Both the position numbers and the translations under genes were made by a program. Under the pieces are notes generated by a model that made no database searches, was not told the DNA's origin, and saw only the letters and a program-made list of their open reading frames with translations. Source: a virus. Taken from it: a DNA stretch of 64,000 bases. The DNA is taken from the IMG/VR virus record IMGVR_UViG_3300017605_000154, positions 1 through 64,000 of that record; one strand, written 5' to 3'. This document shows, piece by piece, positions 1-7,900 of the stretch (the stretch's first letter is position 1; each line of letters begins with the position of its first letter).

Positions 1-69
1 GTAGAGATACAGCGCGAAGCGACGTTGAAACGTTGCCGCTTGCGTGGCGTAGATTCGCATTGCGTCCAT
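1..69 (-). CDS. 5' end of a leftward gene, product unknown (partial)
   Basis: An ATG at 69 on the minus strand is preceded by GAGGGAGC, a good ribosome binding site, and opens a frame that runs off the window edge. The visible 23 residues begin MDAMRIYATQAATFQRRF. They are too few to assign a family. The gene lies just left of the inverted repeat at 114-139, whose TTGACT-containing strand points towards it. Confidence 0.55.
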   Translation of the reverse strand, partial: MDAMRIYATQAATFQRRFALYLY

Positions 70-97
70 AGTTCTAGCTCCCTCTAGGTTGAGTGGT

Positions 98-109
98 CGA
101 GCTAGCTCG
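98..109. repeat. 12-bp perfect palindrome
   Basis: CGAGCTAGCTCG is a perfect 12-bp palindrome just upstream of the leftward partial gene and 4 bases from the left inverted repeat. Position and symmetry suit an operator for a dimeric regulator. That role is inference only. Confidence 0.5.
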
Positions 110-113
110 CATT

Positions 114-139
114 CCGTACAGTCAAGAGAGGGAACGGCG
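114..139 (+). repeat. Left copy of 26-bp inverted repeat (IR-L)
   Basis: This 26-bp segment begins CCGTACAGTCAA and ends GAACGGCG. It matches the reverse complement of 612-637 at 25 of 26 positions; the single difference is G against T at position 13. The two copies enclose the gene 171-578. Each contains TTGACT on the strand reading away from that gene, so they could be divergent promoter or operator copies as well as element ends. Confidence 0.85.
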
Positions 140-170
140 TAGAACGGTAGAACGTTGTCTAGCGAGGGTA

Positions 171-578
171 CTACTTGCTCTTGCTCTTGCTCTTTGCCTT
201 TGCCTTTGCGGCGGCCTTTGCCTTCGACGCGGCAACCTTGGCGATGATTGCCTCGCGGTCGCGGGGAACGTAGAACCCGCGCGACTCATCGGTAAGCCGC
301 TTGACGAGCAAGCCATAGCCACGCGCCGCAGCGGCGATGCCGCTGTAGTCAACGTCGCCGATAGCCTTGGTATCGGTCGCGGTCGTTCGCTTGAAGTCAT
401 CGGCGGAAAGCCCGATGGAGTCAAAGCGGACAACGCTACCGGCTTCGACCGTCTCCAAGTGAGCGGCGACAGCCTGGCACAGTGCCGACCACTCTCCACG
501 CGCTGCAATGATCGACAACGCTTCGAGGGGTGACACGACGGTAAGTGTTGCAAGGTTGAGCTTAGCGAGAACGGACAT
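171..578 (-). CDS. Basic C-terminal-tailed protein of unknown function
   Basis: This 135-residue protein starts at the ATG at 578, preceded by AGGAG at ideal spacing, although the frame is open further upstream. The body is a small mixed alpha/beta domain. The last 25 or so residues are almost only Lys, Ala and Ser (AKAAAKAKAKSKSKSK), a typical flexible nucleic-acid-binding tail. I do not recognise the family. It is a leftward gene isolated between a non-coding region and the window edge and enclosed by the inverted repeats at 114-139 and 612-637. A DNA- or RNA-binding role is inferred from the tail only. Confidence 0.75.
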   Translation of the reverse strand: MSVLAKLNLATLTVVSPLEALSIIAARGEWSALCQAVAAHLETVEAGSVVRFDSIGLSADDFKRTTATDTKAIGDVDYSGIAAAARGYGLLVKRLTDESRGFYVPRDREAIIAKVAASKAKAAAKAKAKSKSKSK

Positions 579-611
579 GGTATCTCCTGTTCGGTAAACA
601 GTGAACGATGG

Positions 612-637
612 CGCCGTTCCCTCTATTGACTGTACGG
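612..637 (-). repeat. Right copy of 26-bp inverted repeat (IR-R)
   Basis: This is the reverse-complement partner of 114-139, identical at 25 of 26 positions, and lies 34 bases upstream of the ATG at 578. The adjoining plus-strand sequence adds a further dyad, TGTACGG (631-637) with CCGTACA (648-654). Confidence 0.85.
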
Positions 638-930
638 TAAACAAGCCCCGTACATAGGATGCCGGTAGGGCTGTCGCAATAGGGCCGATACGTTGTCTAC
701 GTTGCTACTCCTGCTTCGATGTAGTCCGCTTCGCGCCGGTTACCGTAGCCGCTCGCTGTGACGCGGCCTCGCTGCACTTTCGCATCGTAGGCTGTCCCGC
801 CTAGCTACTTGTGCCGTTGTCCCGGTTAGCAATACTCGCTCGCTACTGTGCAGGCAACGCAGACTTAGTATCTCCCGTCGACCTACCCACCTTGGGCTGT
901 AAGAGAGGTTCGCACTCCCTCTCCCTAAAC

Positions 931-1004
931 GCTCCGATGCTGGTCACTGGCCGGTACGGCGTGAGCTAGGCGCAAGCCTCTCACGGGCGACCGGCTACAG
1001 GAGC
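931..1004 (+). ncRNA. Candidate structured RNA: nested stem with GCAA tetraloop
   Basis: Complementary arms nest cleanly: GCTCC 931-935 with GGAGC 1000-1004, GCCGGT 950-955 with ACCGGC 990-995, GTGAG 961-965 with CTCAC 980-984, and GGC 969-971 with GCC 976-978 closing a GCAA tetraloop. A smaller hairpin lies just before it (GAGAGG 903-908 with CCTCTC 918-923). The structure is seen by eye; the transcript and its orientation are not demonstrated. A DNA role such as terminase recognition is an alternative. Confidence 0.45.
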
Positions 1005-1043
1005 CATCCGAGCTATGACGTACTCCCTAAGAATAGCACGGGG

Positions 1044-1081
1044 TGCAGACATTGCAACCTTGCGCCGACTGTAGACATTGC
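1044..1081 (+). repeat. Pair of 12-bp direct repeats
   Basis: TGCAGACATTGC (1044-1055) and TGTAGACATTGC (1070-1081) differ at one base and start 26 bp apart. They lie about 200 bp upstream of the late promoter. Binding sites for a regulator are possible, perhaps the sigma-like or LuxR-like product encoded at 9626-10305; this link is speculative. Confidence 0.5.
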
Positions 1082-1180
1082 GCCAGGTTTGCACTCTTGC
1101 ATTGCCGAAACGGACAACGTCGACCGCTTGCAAGATATCGCCGGCGATAAGGATTGCGGCCGGCCTACAGCTTGCGAGAG

Positions 1181-1205
1181 CTCTTTTGCAAAGGAACTCT
1201 TTTGC
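1181..1205 (+). repeat. Pair of 9-bp direct repeats upstream of late promoter
   Basis: CTCTTTTGC occurs at 1181-1189 and again at 1197-1205. The 16-bp period places the pair 79 bp and more upstream of the -35 box at 1284, a plausible activator position. Confidence 0.35.
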
Positions 1206-1283
1206 TAGGGGTGAAGAAAAGGCAGCGAGAGGCCCCGTCTGTATCCATTTCTGTTTTTACAGTTTCGGCTTCAACTTTTGCGC

Positions 1284-1312
1284 TTGACATAAGCACCCCG
1301 CTGTGCTATAAG
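1284..1312 (+). promoter_or_regulatory. Sigma-70-type promoter of the rightward operon, apparently leaderless
   Basis: A consensus -35 TTGACA (1284-1289), a 17-bp spacer and TATAAG (1307-1312) preceded by TGC (1304-1306, extended -10) make this the clearest promoter in the window. The expected start point, about 7 bases after the -10 box, falls at 1319-1320. That is the A of the ATG of the next gene, which has no Shine-Dalgarno sequence. Both facts point to a leaderless mRNA, a common arrangement in actinobacteria. Confidence 0.8.
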
Positions 1313-1319
1313 TGCCGCT

Positions 1320-1448
1320 ATGGATTATGATGACCCCATCGGGACCGAACAAAGAAAACCGGATTGGCCGCTTGTTATCTATCTTGTTTTCGCTCCGGGG
1401 ATAATCTTCGGCCTCGGCGTCCTTTTCGGCTGGTACATCTCGTCTTAA
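1320..1448 (+). CDS. 42-residue single-pass membrane protein, first gene of the late operon
   Basis: The short product starts MDYDDPIGTEQRKPDW and continues with one hydrophobic segment at about residues 17-39 (VIYLVFAPGIIFGLGVLFGW). It ends ISS, with a TAATG overlap into the methyltransferase start at 1448. No ribosome binding site precedes the ATG, which coincides with the predicted transcription start. The acidic N-terminus and hydrophobic C-terminal half suggest a small inner-membrane protein. No family is recognised. Confidence 0.7.
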   Translation: MDYDDPIGTEQRKPDWPLVIYLVFAPGIIFGLGVLFGWYISS

Positions 1449-2263
1449 TGAGCGAACTCTTCTTGCTCGACTTGTTTTGCGGAGCCGGCGGTTGCTCGAT
1501 GGGCTATCATCTTGCAGGGTTCCCCAAGGATCGAATCATCGGCGTCGACATCAATTGGTTCCGCCACTATCCATTCAAATTCGTAAGGGGTGGTGTGTTT
1601 GAACTACTACCCAAGCTCCTGCAAGAGTATCCCATTACACATATTCATGCTTCGCCACCCTGTCAAGCTTACTCTTCCGCTTCCGCAGGGCATAAGAAGT
1701 ACACACCGTATGCCGACTACGTTCCGCGCGTTCGAGAACTCCTGCAAGAATCGGGACTTCCGTACGTAATCGAAAATGTCGAAGGTGCGCCGCTGATCCC
1801 TGAGCAGACGATCTTGCTCTGCGGCACGATGTTTCCTTCAGGCGTGCCAATGACCAAAAGTGGCAAGCTCAGAGTAATTCGCCACAGGCTGTTTGAATCT
1901 AACGTTCCGCTCGTTCAGCCTGCGTCTCCGATTACACCCGACAACCTCACAGGAAATCTACCGCACAAGCCTAACTATCCAAAATACCACAAGTTTAATG
2001 GGCACCCCTACGTACGCACTACCCGTAAGGGATACGCTCATTATGGAAAACTTGATGTATGGAACGACTTTGTGATGGTTGCGGGCGGCGGTAATGCACC
2101 AGCGGATGCTTGTCGAGATGCAATGGGCATTGACTGGATGAATCGCGACGAGCTTTGCGATGCGATCCCGCCGGTCTACACGCGCCACATCGGGCGGCAG
2201 TTGCTTACGCTGCTAGACAAACCGCTCGCTGCGCTGCCTGAGATTCAGATGAGTCTCTTCTAG
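1448..2263 (+). CDS. DNA (cytosine-5)-methyltransferase, orphan phage type
   Basis: This 271-residue protein should transfer a methyl group from SAM to C5 of cytosine in DNA. C5-methyltransferase motifs are visible in order: motif I DLFCGAGGCSMG near residue 8, motif IV SPPCQAYS near residue 67 with the catalytic Cys, motif VI ENVEGAP near residue 105, and the C-terminal AIPPVYTRHIGRQLL typical of the last motif. I chose the ATG at 1448, overlapping the stop of the preceding membrane gene, because the frame's upstream extension overlaps that gene and has no homology-like content. No endonuclease gene lies nearby, so self-protection against host restriction is the likely use. Confidence 0.85.
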   Translation: MSELFLLDLFCGAGGCSMGYHLAGFPKDRIIGVDINWFRHYPFKFVRGGVFELLPKLLQEYPITHIHASPPCQAYSSASAGHKKYTPYADYVPRVRELLQESGLPYVIENVEGAPLIPEQTILLCGTMFPSGVPMTKSGKLRVIRHRLFESNVPLVQPASPITPDNLTGNLPHKPNYPKYHKFNGHPYVRTTRKGYAHYGKLDVWNDFVMVAGGGNAPADACRDAMGIDWMNRDELCDAIPPVYTRHIGRQLLTLLDKPLAALPEIQMSLF

Positions 2264-2318
2264 GTCGGTTCGGGCCGCAAAGTCCTAGAACCTTTTCGCG
2301 CCTTTCGATAACTGGACA

Positions 2319-2369
2319 CCCAGGGCAAAATCGCCAAGTGTGCGTTGCCTAAATTGGCAACAGCCTGGG
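2319..2369 (+). other. Three-way-junction-like inverted repeats before the small-terminase candidate
   Basis: The outer arms CCCAGG (2319-2324) and CCTGGG (2364-2369) enclose the hairpin GTTGCC-taaatt-GGCAAC (2344-2361) and a small GGC/GCC stem (2324-2326 with 2333-2335). It lies in the only sizeable gap of the early late-operon. It could be a packaging-recognition site, a processing site or a terminator; there is no U tract. Confidence 0.4.
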
Positions 2370-2412
2370 GGTCGTGTACCGTGCAGTTTGCGTTCAAGGA
2401 AAGGATACAAAC

Positions 2413-2739
2413 ATGGAAATGAACGAGCTACCTGAAGGTGTGCAGAGGAAGCTCAACGACTATCGTAGGTCGGTCGAAGAGGCTTACGAAGCTGAGTTCA
2501 AGGTCGTTGATTCGAAGCTGTCGGGTGCGAAGACTGTTACACGCGATCAGCTTGCGGATCTAGCTTCGGATGCCGTTCTCTGTCTTGCAGAAGTTATGCG
2601 AGATGGCGAGAAGGATGGCGATAGGATCAATGCTGCCAAGTACGTGCTGGATAAGGTGCTTGGTAAGGATGCAGTGCTTGATCCGGACGATCCGATGTCC
2701 GAGATGATTAAGAAGCTGACCGCTAACAAGAGTGAGTAG
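2413..2739 (+). CDS. Putative terminase small subunit
   Basis: This is a 108-residue, mostly helical protein. ATG 2413 follows GGAAAGGA. The C-terminal half, with INAAKYVLDKVLGKD near residue 75, resembles the helix found in many phage small terminases, where residues of the form A-A-x-x-(L/I)-L-D-x-x-L-G-K recur. The large subunit is encoded 13 kb downstream, an unusual separation, so the assignment is provisional. The next gene starts with a GTG inside its 3' end, so the two are coupled. Confidence 0.4.
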   Translation: MEMNELPEGVQRKLNDYRRSVEEAYEAEFKVVDSKLSGAKTVTRDQLADLASDAVLCLAEVMRDGEKDGDRINAAKYVLDKVLGKDAVLDPDDPMSEMIKKLTANKSE

Positions 2740-2977
2740 GTGGAGTTTTGCGGCGGCGGCTTCGACGGTGGGCGAGATACCGCATTCGGTACAAGCTTCT
2801 CTGGACGTGCAAAAGGATCGAGCCTTGGGCAACCAGCAGATGATTGAACAGATGGAAGCTGCCGCCAAAAGTGTTACGCGACTCGTTGAGTCTGGGCTGT
2901 GGGGCAGTGGCCCGTTTTCACTCGCGCTTTCTGGCGATGAGAAAAGCTTCTACCTCTCGGTGGTGAATGGTGGCTAG
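2732..2977 (+). CDS. Hypothetical protein, 81 residues
   Basis: A GTG start at 2732 overlaps the previous stop by 8 bases, and the gene ends 11 bases inside the next one. The central part (about residues 20-55) is helical and polar, rich in Gln, Glu and Ala. No known motif is visible. The tight overlaps on both sides support a real, translationally coupled gene. Confidence 0.6.
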   Translation: MSRWSFAAAASTVGEIPHSVQASLDVQKDRALGNQQMIEQMEAAAKSVTRLVESGLWGSGPFSLALSGDEKSFYLSVVNGG

Positions 2978-3359
2978 GGCGCTATACATGAAAGGCCCCA
3001 CCATTGGGCTGCCTGCCGAGATTCCTTTTCGTTCGGATCGCGAGTACACGTTTTGCAGACTTTGCGGAGACATCTTCCAGCCCGCACTTGAGCGGTACTC
3101 GGACGAAGACTATACGCCTTTGGTGCAGGCGCAGTCGCAAGAGATGCAAAGATGGTGGCGTGACACCCACAACAAGACGCATCAAGATTGGGAACACGAA
3201 CAGTTCCTAAATAGTGGTCGGTTCCTCAGTCCGGAAGCAACTTACAAGCTCGTCCCTTACGGCATCATTCCGTTGAGTGACCTTGTCTTCGACGGCGATA
3301 GTGCTGCCGCTGGCCTAGAAGCTCCAAGAATGCCCGACTTCAATAACTACGAATGGTAG
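2967..3359 (+). CDS. Hypothetical protein with a C2H2-like zinc site
   Basis: This 130-residue protein has FCRLCGDIF near residue 29 followed by two His in THNKTHQ near residue 69, a spacing that could hold one zinc ion. The C-terminus is acidic and proline-containing (APRMPDFNNYEW). The start could be ATG 2967 or the ATG eight codons... further in at MKGP; the first is used because it overlaps the upstream gene. Function unknown; probably a small virion or regulatory protein by position. Confidence 0.6.
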   Translation: MVARALYMKGPTIGLPAEIPFRSDREYTFCRLCGDIFQPALERYSDEDYTPLVQAQSQEMQRWWRDTHNKTHQDWEHEQFLNSGRFLSPEATYKLVPYGIIPLSDLVFDGDSAAAGLEAPRMPDFNNYEW

Positions 3360-3371
3360 TGAGGAGGATAA

Positions 3372-3779
3372 ATGCCGTTTTACGAAATCGTGTACGAAAC
3401 TGGCAACGTGTCAGTTGCAGAGTACGCGGACGACGCCGAAGCACTTGAAGGTGCAGGGGCACATGACAAGAAGGCGCGTGAAGGTGGTCAGGCTGGGCCG
3501 CAGGGCGGGCCTGCAGAGCGCGTTGCAAAGATTTACAAGTATGCAGAGCATCCGGACAATTACAACACTGAGCAGACAGCAAGCGCGGACGTTCTTCAGA
3601 AGGAAGTGAGCGAGCTTATCAAGGCGCTCTCCGACAAGAATGGCGTCGTGTCGATTGACCAGCTAGTTGTGCAGGTTCGTAACCTCACGCATCCGATGAC
3701 TGAGAAGGAGAATCCGTTTGATTCTCAGTTCAAGATGAAGGAAGACGCAGTGCTGACTCTCGATGGGGGTGGGAAGTAA
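3372..3779 (+). CDS. Conserved actinophage-type hypothetical protein
   Basis: ATG 3372 follows an excellent GAGGAGG site. The 135-residue product begins MPFYEIVYETGNVSVAEYAD, then has a short Gly-rich stretch (GGQAGPQGGPAER) and a helical C-terminal half. The beginning resembles, from memory, small proteins encoded beside structural genes in actinobacterial phages; their function is unknown. Its stop overlaps the ATG of the following structural gene (TAATG). Confidence 0.65.
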   Translation: MPFYEIVYETGNVSVAEYADDAEALEGAGAHDKKAREGGQAGPQGGPAERVAKIYKYAEHPDNYNTEQTASADVLQKEVSELIKALSDKNGVVSIDQLVVQVRNLTHPMTEKENPFDSQFKMKEDAVLTLDGGGK

Positions 3780-4279
3780 TGGCAACCATCGTGTTCCAGC
3801 GCATGTCGCAGCTTGTGACCGATTACGTTCTCGGCGCAAGCGGTTCGATTACTCCTCCGTCGTCGTGGACGATGGGCCTCTCTACTACCGTTGTCGGTAC
3901 CGGCTCCAACATGGCACGGGGTAGCGTTTGGTCTGCAACTGTTACGGGTTCCAACGTCAATGAGATTGGTTCGACTACTGCAGCCGGTTACGCGCGGCAG
4001 ACAATTGCAAAGTCGATCAACCAGGCGGGTATTGACTGGGGAACTTCATCTTTCGACAGCACGTTCTCAACTGGTGGACAGTCCACGACTGCCGATCAGG
4101 TTACGTTTGGCGCTTTCACGGGTTCTGGCCCTTCGCCGAACGGTGCAAACTCTTGGGCGCTTACCGATGGCACGACGCTCAACGCGGGTCAGTTGTATTT
4201 TGCGGCGGATACAGCGGCTACTCGTACATTCGCAGTCGGTGACACCGAGAAGGTTACGGCAACGCTCAAGGCTGGCTAG
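3779..4279 (+). CDS. Putative minor virion protein, beta-rich
   Basis: The 166 residues are rich in Thr, Ser, Gly and Ala with alternating hydrophobic positions, as in beta-structured tail or fibre subunits. The pattern GYARQTIAKS near residue 65 and the absence of charged helices fit a family of small phage receptor-facing proteins. Position at the head of the fibre block supports a virion role. Specific function unknown. Confidence 0.55.
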   Translation: MATIVFQRMSQLVTDYVLGASGSITPPSSWTMGLSTTVVGTGSNMARGSVWSATVTGSNVNEIGSTTAAGYARQTIAKSINQAGIDWGTSSFDSTFSTGGQSTTADQVTFGAFTGSGPSPNGANSWALTDGTTLNAGQLYFAADTAATRTFAVGDTEKVTATLKAG

Positions 4280-4281
4280 TC

Positions 4282-4938
4282 ATGGCGAGCCTTACAGCAT
4301 CGCCTAGTACAGTACGTGCAGGGCAATCGGTTACGCTATTGGGCGAAGGCTTTGCTGCGTCTACGCCCATTGCAATCAGAGTGCCAGAAGTGGGCTTTGC
4401 CGCCGAGATTCCATCGAACGCCGGTGGAGTTGTTTCGAATGACGACATTGCCGATCACGCTACTGTAACTCTGACTTCTGCGGGCCAGCCTACGGCTGGT
4501 GAAACTGTCACACTTGGCTCAAAGACCTACACGTTCCGTGCATCCACGGTGCCTGCCGCCAATGATGTACTTATTGGTGGCAGTGCATCGATTACCCTGG
4601 ACAATCTCAAGGCTGCAGTAAATGGCGCTGCAGGTGCAGGGACGCTATATGGAACGGGTACGGTTGCGAATGCCGATATCGTTGCAGGACAGAAGACTGC
4701 GACCACGATCGTTTTTCATGCGAGGCTAGCAGGGCCGGAAGGTAACTCGCTCGCTTCAACTGAAACTGCAGCCACAGCATTGTCCTTTGGATCGGCAACC
4801 CTATTGGGTGGCGCTAACGATCCAACTGGAATCAAGCTGATGGATTGGAGTCCTGGTAGACCCGGTACTTATCTCGTTACCGCAACGGATGGTACAACGT
4901 CTGCGAGTGTCAACGTTCGGGTGTTCGCAGCTACCTAG
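4282..4938 (+). CDS. Ig-like surface protein interrupted by a second beta domain
   Basis: In this 218-residue protein, residues 1-50 (ASPSTVRAGQSVTLLGEGF) look like the first strands of an Ig/IPT-type domain. The last 40 (PGRPGTYLVTATDGTTSASV) look like its closing strands. Between them, about residues 60-175 match a common phage tail module, with TVTLGSKTYTF, a DNLKAAVNGAAGAGT helix and GNSLASTETA. The arrangement suggests one domain inserted into another. Such domains usually decorate capsids or tails and bind carbohydrate. Confidence 0.6.
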   Translation: MASLTASPSTVRAGQSVTLLGEGFAASTPIAIRVPEVGFAAEIPSNAGGVVSNDDIADHATVTLTSAGQPTAGETVTLGSKTYTFRASTVPAANDVLIGGSASITLDNLKAAVNGAAGAGTLYGTGTVANADIVAGQKTATTIVFHARLAGPEGNSLASTETAATALSFGSATLLGGANDPTGIKLMDWSPGRPGTYLVTATDGTTSASVNVRVFAAT

Positions 4939-4996
4939 ACTGTATGCTTGTGAAAGCACAGCGCAGTTTGGGTGAACGTTATGGGAGGGGTCAGTA

Positions 4997-7900
4997 ATGG
5001 CCCCTCCCACTAACGACAACTTTTCGAACGCTCAAGGGCCACTCAGCACATCGCTGCCTGGGTCGGCATCGGGCACTACTTTCGATGCAACTAAAGAAGG
5101 TACTGAGCCGGCGTTCGCAACAAACGATCAAAGCGTATGGTTCTACTTCATTCCAGGTTCTTCGGGATGGTACAAGTTCTGGGTCGATGCAGCGGATATC
5201 GTAACTCACAACGGGCAGAGCATGGGTATCGCTATTGGTACTCCTACCACTCTTGCCGGTTATACACTATCCGCCGTTGAGTCTTATGTTGCGCATCCTA
5301 CTAGTCAGAGCTTTGCGGGTTTTCCGACTGTCGCGATGTTCCTCACGTCGGGTACGACGTACTACATTAAGGTATGGTCGAATAGGTCTGGGAGTGCAAA
5401 CTCGGAGTCGGTCGACTTTACGCTTAGGTGGGATTCCTTCTCGCCCCCAGGCAACAACAACTTCGCAAGCCCGACCGCTGTGGGGTCGTTGCCTGCAAGT
5501 TTGACGGTTGGTACTAAAGATGCCACGATGGAGGCAAGCGAGCCTCTAATCAACTCTCCTACCTATTCTGCGATTCAAAGCCGGTGGTATACCTTTACAG
5601 CGGCAGCCGCAGGTCTACACCGAGTGCGCTTAGTAAAGGCAGATTTCGCATTTACAGGTACACATCTGACCGGCGTGGTCGATGGGATCGATCAAACGCC
5701 TGGGATTATATACGCGCAAGTATTTACGGACTTCGTCGATACGCTGGCAGAGACTACTGAAGCGAATGCGCTGGCAGTCAATCAAATCGGTGAGACTTCT
5801 AGTGGTGATGTAGTACTTTCATTTGTGGCGCCGAGTGCAGGCACGTACTACATTCGCGTCGGTACACCCTACAAGATCAAGTCTACCGTCAGCGATAACG
5901 GCTATGGCTTTAACGATCAGGTTGCTTCGACTACTATGCAGGTGGAAGTTTCTAGTCCACCGGCTAACAACAATTTTGCAAGTCCTACCGCTCTCAGCAC
6001 GACGTTGCCGGGAACGCTAACCGGGCAGACAACGTTTGATTCGACGCAAGAAGCTACGGAACCAGACGTATTTTCGTCCGGCGCGAATATTGAGCAAAGC
6101 GTATGGTACACATTTACACCCACCGTTTCGGGAGTTTACGCTTTTAAGATTCCGCTGGCTAGCGCGGTATATAACGGTACTAACGATGCATCTAGTGGAG
6201 AACTAAATATCGGTATTTGGGATGAGACTGTCCTAACCGATATGACCACGGCTAATATAATGGCACAGGACGAAATTTTTACCGCTCCGAGCTGGAGTAG
6301 TCCTCACGATGCTGCTATTTTGGTCAATCTTGTCTCAGGTACGACATATCACATCAAAGTCGCATCCGGTTTCGGCACGACATACAACCGCTCAACGTGT
6401 AACTTCACTCTTCAGTGGGATATTATGCCCACGATTACGAATGATGACTTCGCTAGCGCCCAAGCGATTAGCGGTTCAAGTGGATCAGTTGATCCAGTCC
6501 ATACTGCAGGCAGCACATTCCAGACAGGTGCAAGCGAACCACCTTCGATGTACTGGAATGGTGCGCAGACTCAGGGTACGGTATGGTTCGATTGGACGTG
6601 TCCCGCTACTGGCGACTACGTATTCAAGATTGAAGGCACAGAGGATACTACTGGCGGATCGCTCGTACCGAGCTTCGATCTTGCTGTATGGCAAGGTAGC
6701 TCGATAGGTTCGCTAACCAAGGTTTGCCGCTCTTGGATAGGTTCGCAGAACCTTGAAGGTCGACCGTGGTCGCAAGCTACCGCCGTGGGCTTCCACGGCA
6801 TAAGCGGCCAGCATTACAAGATTCAGGTTACGAACTGGAACCCGATTTACAACGATGCGAAACTATCATGGCGAACGAATACTGTCACTGGCGACAGTAC
6901 GGCTGCTCCTGCATCGTTCCCGAACGGGCGCACTAACAACTACGGCAATGATGATAGTGAGCCGCCACCTAACTTTGCTACCATTCTAGGCGGGCATGAT
7001 TCGTGGTGGTTTACCGATGGTCAGGTCGGCCACGTTAAGTGGTTCAAGGCTGTTTACTCCGATACACAGACCATCACGATCGATGGTAAGCAGTTCGATG
7101 GGCTCAATTCCGCCACGGTTACTAGTGTTCTGATCGGAGATGTCGGGCTGATCGTATACAAGGGTGCCAACTACGGATCACTGGCCGTAGCAAAGATATC
7201 TGGCACTACCGTAAATGCAGCCATGATGCTATCGAATGGCTATTTCTCAGGCACGGGAACAGATCGCGCTAGGTTGTTGTCCTTGAATACGCCGGGTTCA
7301 TCCGACGGTGAAGATTTCATGGACGTCGATGTTACTGCCGGAGATACCGTATGGATTGCACTCTTCGGCCTGTACGATGCAGACTACGCAGGTTCGGACT
7401 CTCTCGATGCACAGCAGTTTGAACTCGACTTGCATGTTCCTATTGCCGCACCTGCCAACGATAATTGGCAGGACGTATGGGATAACGACACTTTCGCATA
7501 TTGGCTCAACTACGGCAAGTATCCTCTGCCAAATGGTTTCTTCGATCAATCTAATGCCGTCCATCGTACGGGTAGTACGGTTGGTGGCACTGCAGAAGTG
7601 GGCGAAGGCGCTAGAGCGGGCTTTGCGGCTACACGTTCCGTCTGGTACTACTGGTTCCCTGATAGCGCCGATCCGCGCGATTGGACGCTGACAGTAGATT
7701 CTACGGTTGATTGCGTTCTAGGCGTTTACGACGTGGACTACCCTTCGGGCGATCTACTTGCACTTATGTATGAGGATGACGATAGCGGTACTGGCAACCA
7801 CCCACAGATCGTGATTACTCCCACGCAGCTATTTGCCGATGGATGGTCAGGCGATGCGTTGGCTATCGTCGTGGACTCAAAGACAGAAGGCGCGTTCGAT

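Larger units (their letters stand above)
638..1283. other. Non-coding region with structured and repeated elements
   Basis: About 650 bases hold no convincing gene on either strand. The only open frame of note (1078-1287) has no ribosome binding site and an unnatural composition. The region separates the leftward gene at 578 from the rightward late operon at 1320. It carries a nested stem-loop (931-1004), direct repeats (1044-1081 and 1181-1205) and, at its right edge, the late promoter. It could also hold a packaging site, since a small-terminase candidate follows at 2413; the sequence gives no proof. Confidence 0.6.

Noticed and set aside
93-533. Long rightward frame across the 171-578 gene
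   Set aside because: It is antisense to a gene with a clear ribosome binding site, and its composition (leucine/cysteine runs) reflects the Lys/Ala/Ser codons of the opposite strand.
114-660. Outward TTGACT hexamers in the inverted repeats as proven promoters
   Set aside because: No matching -10 box at 16-18 bp was found on either side, so promoter calls were not made.
1078-1287. 69-residue rightward frame in the non-coding region
   Set aside because: No ribosome binding site, unnatural composition, and it runs into the promoter at 1284.
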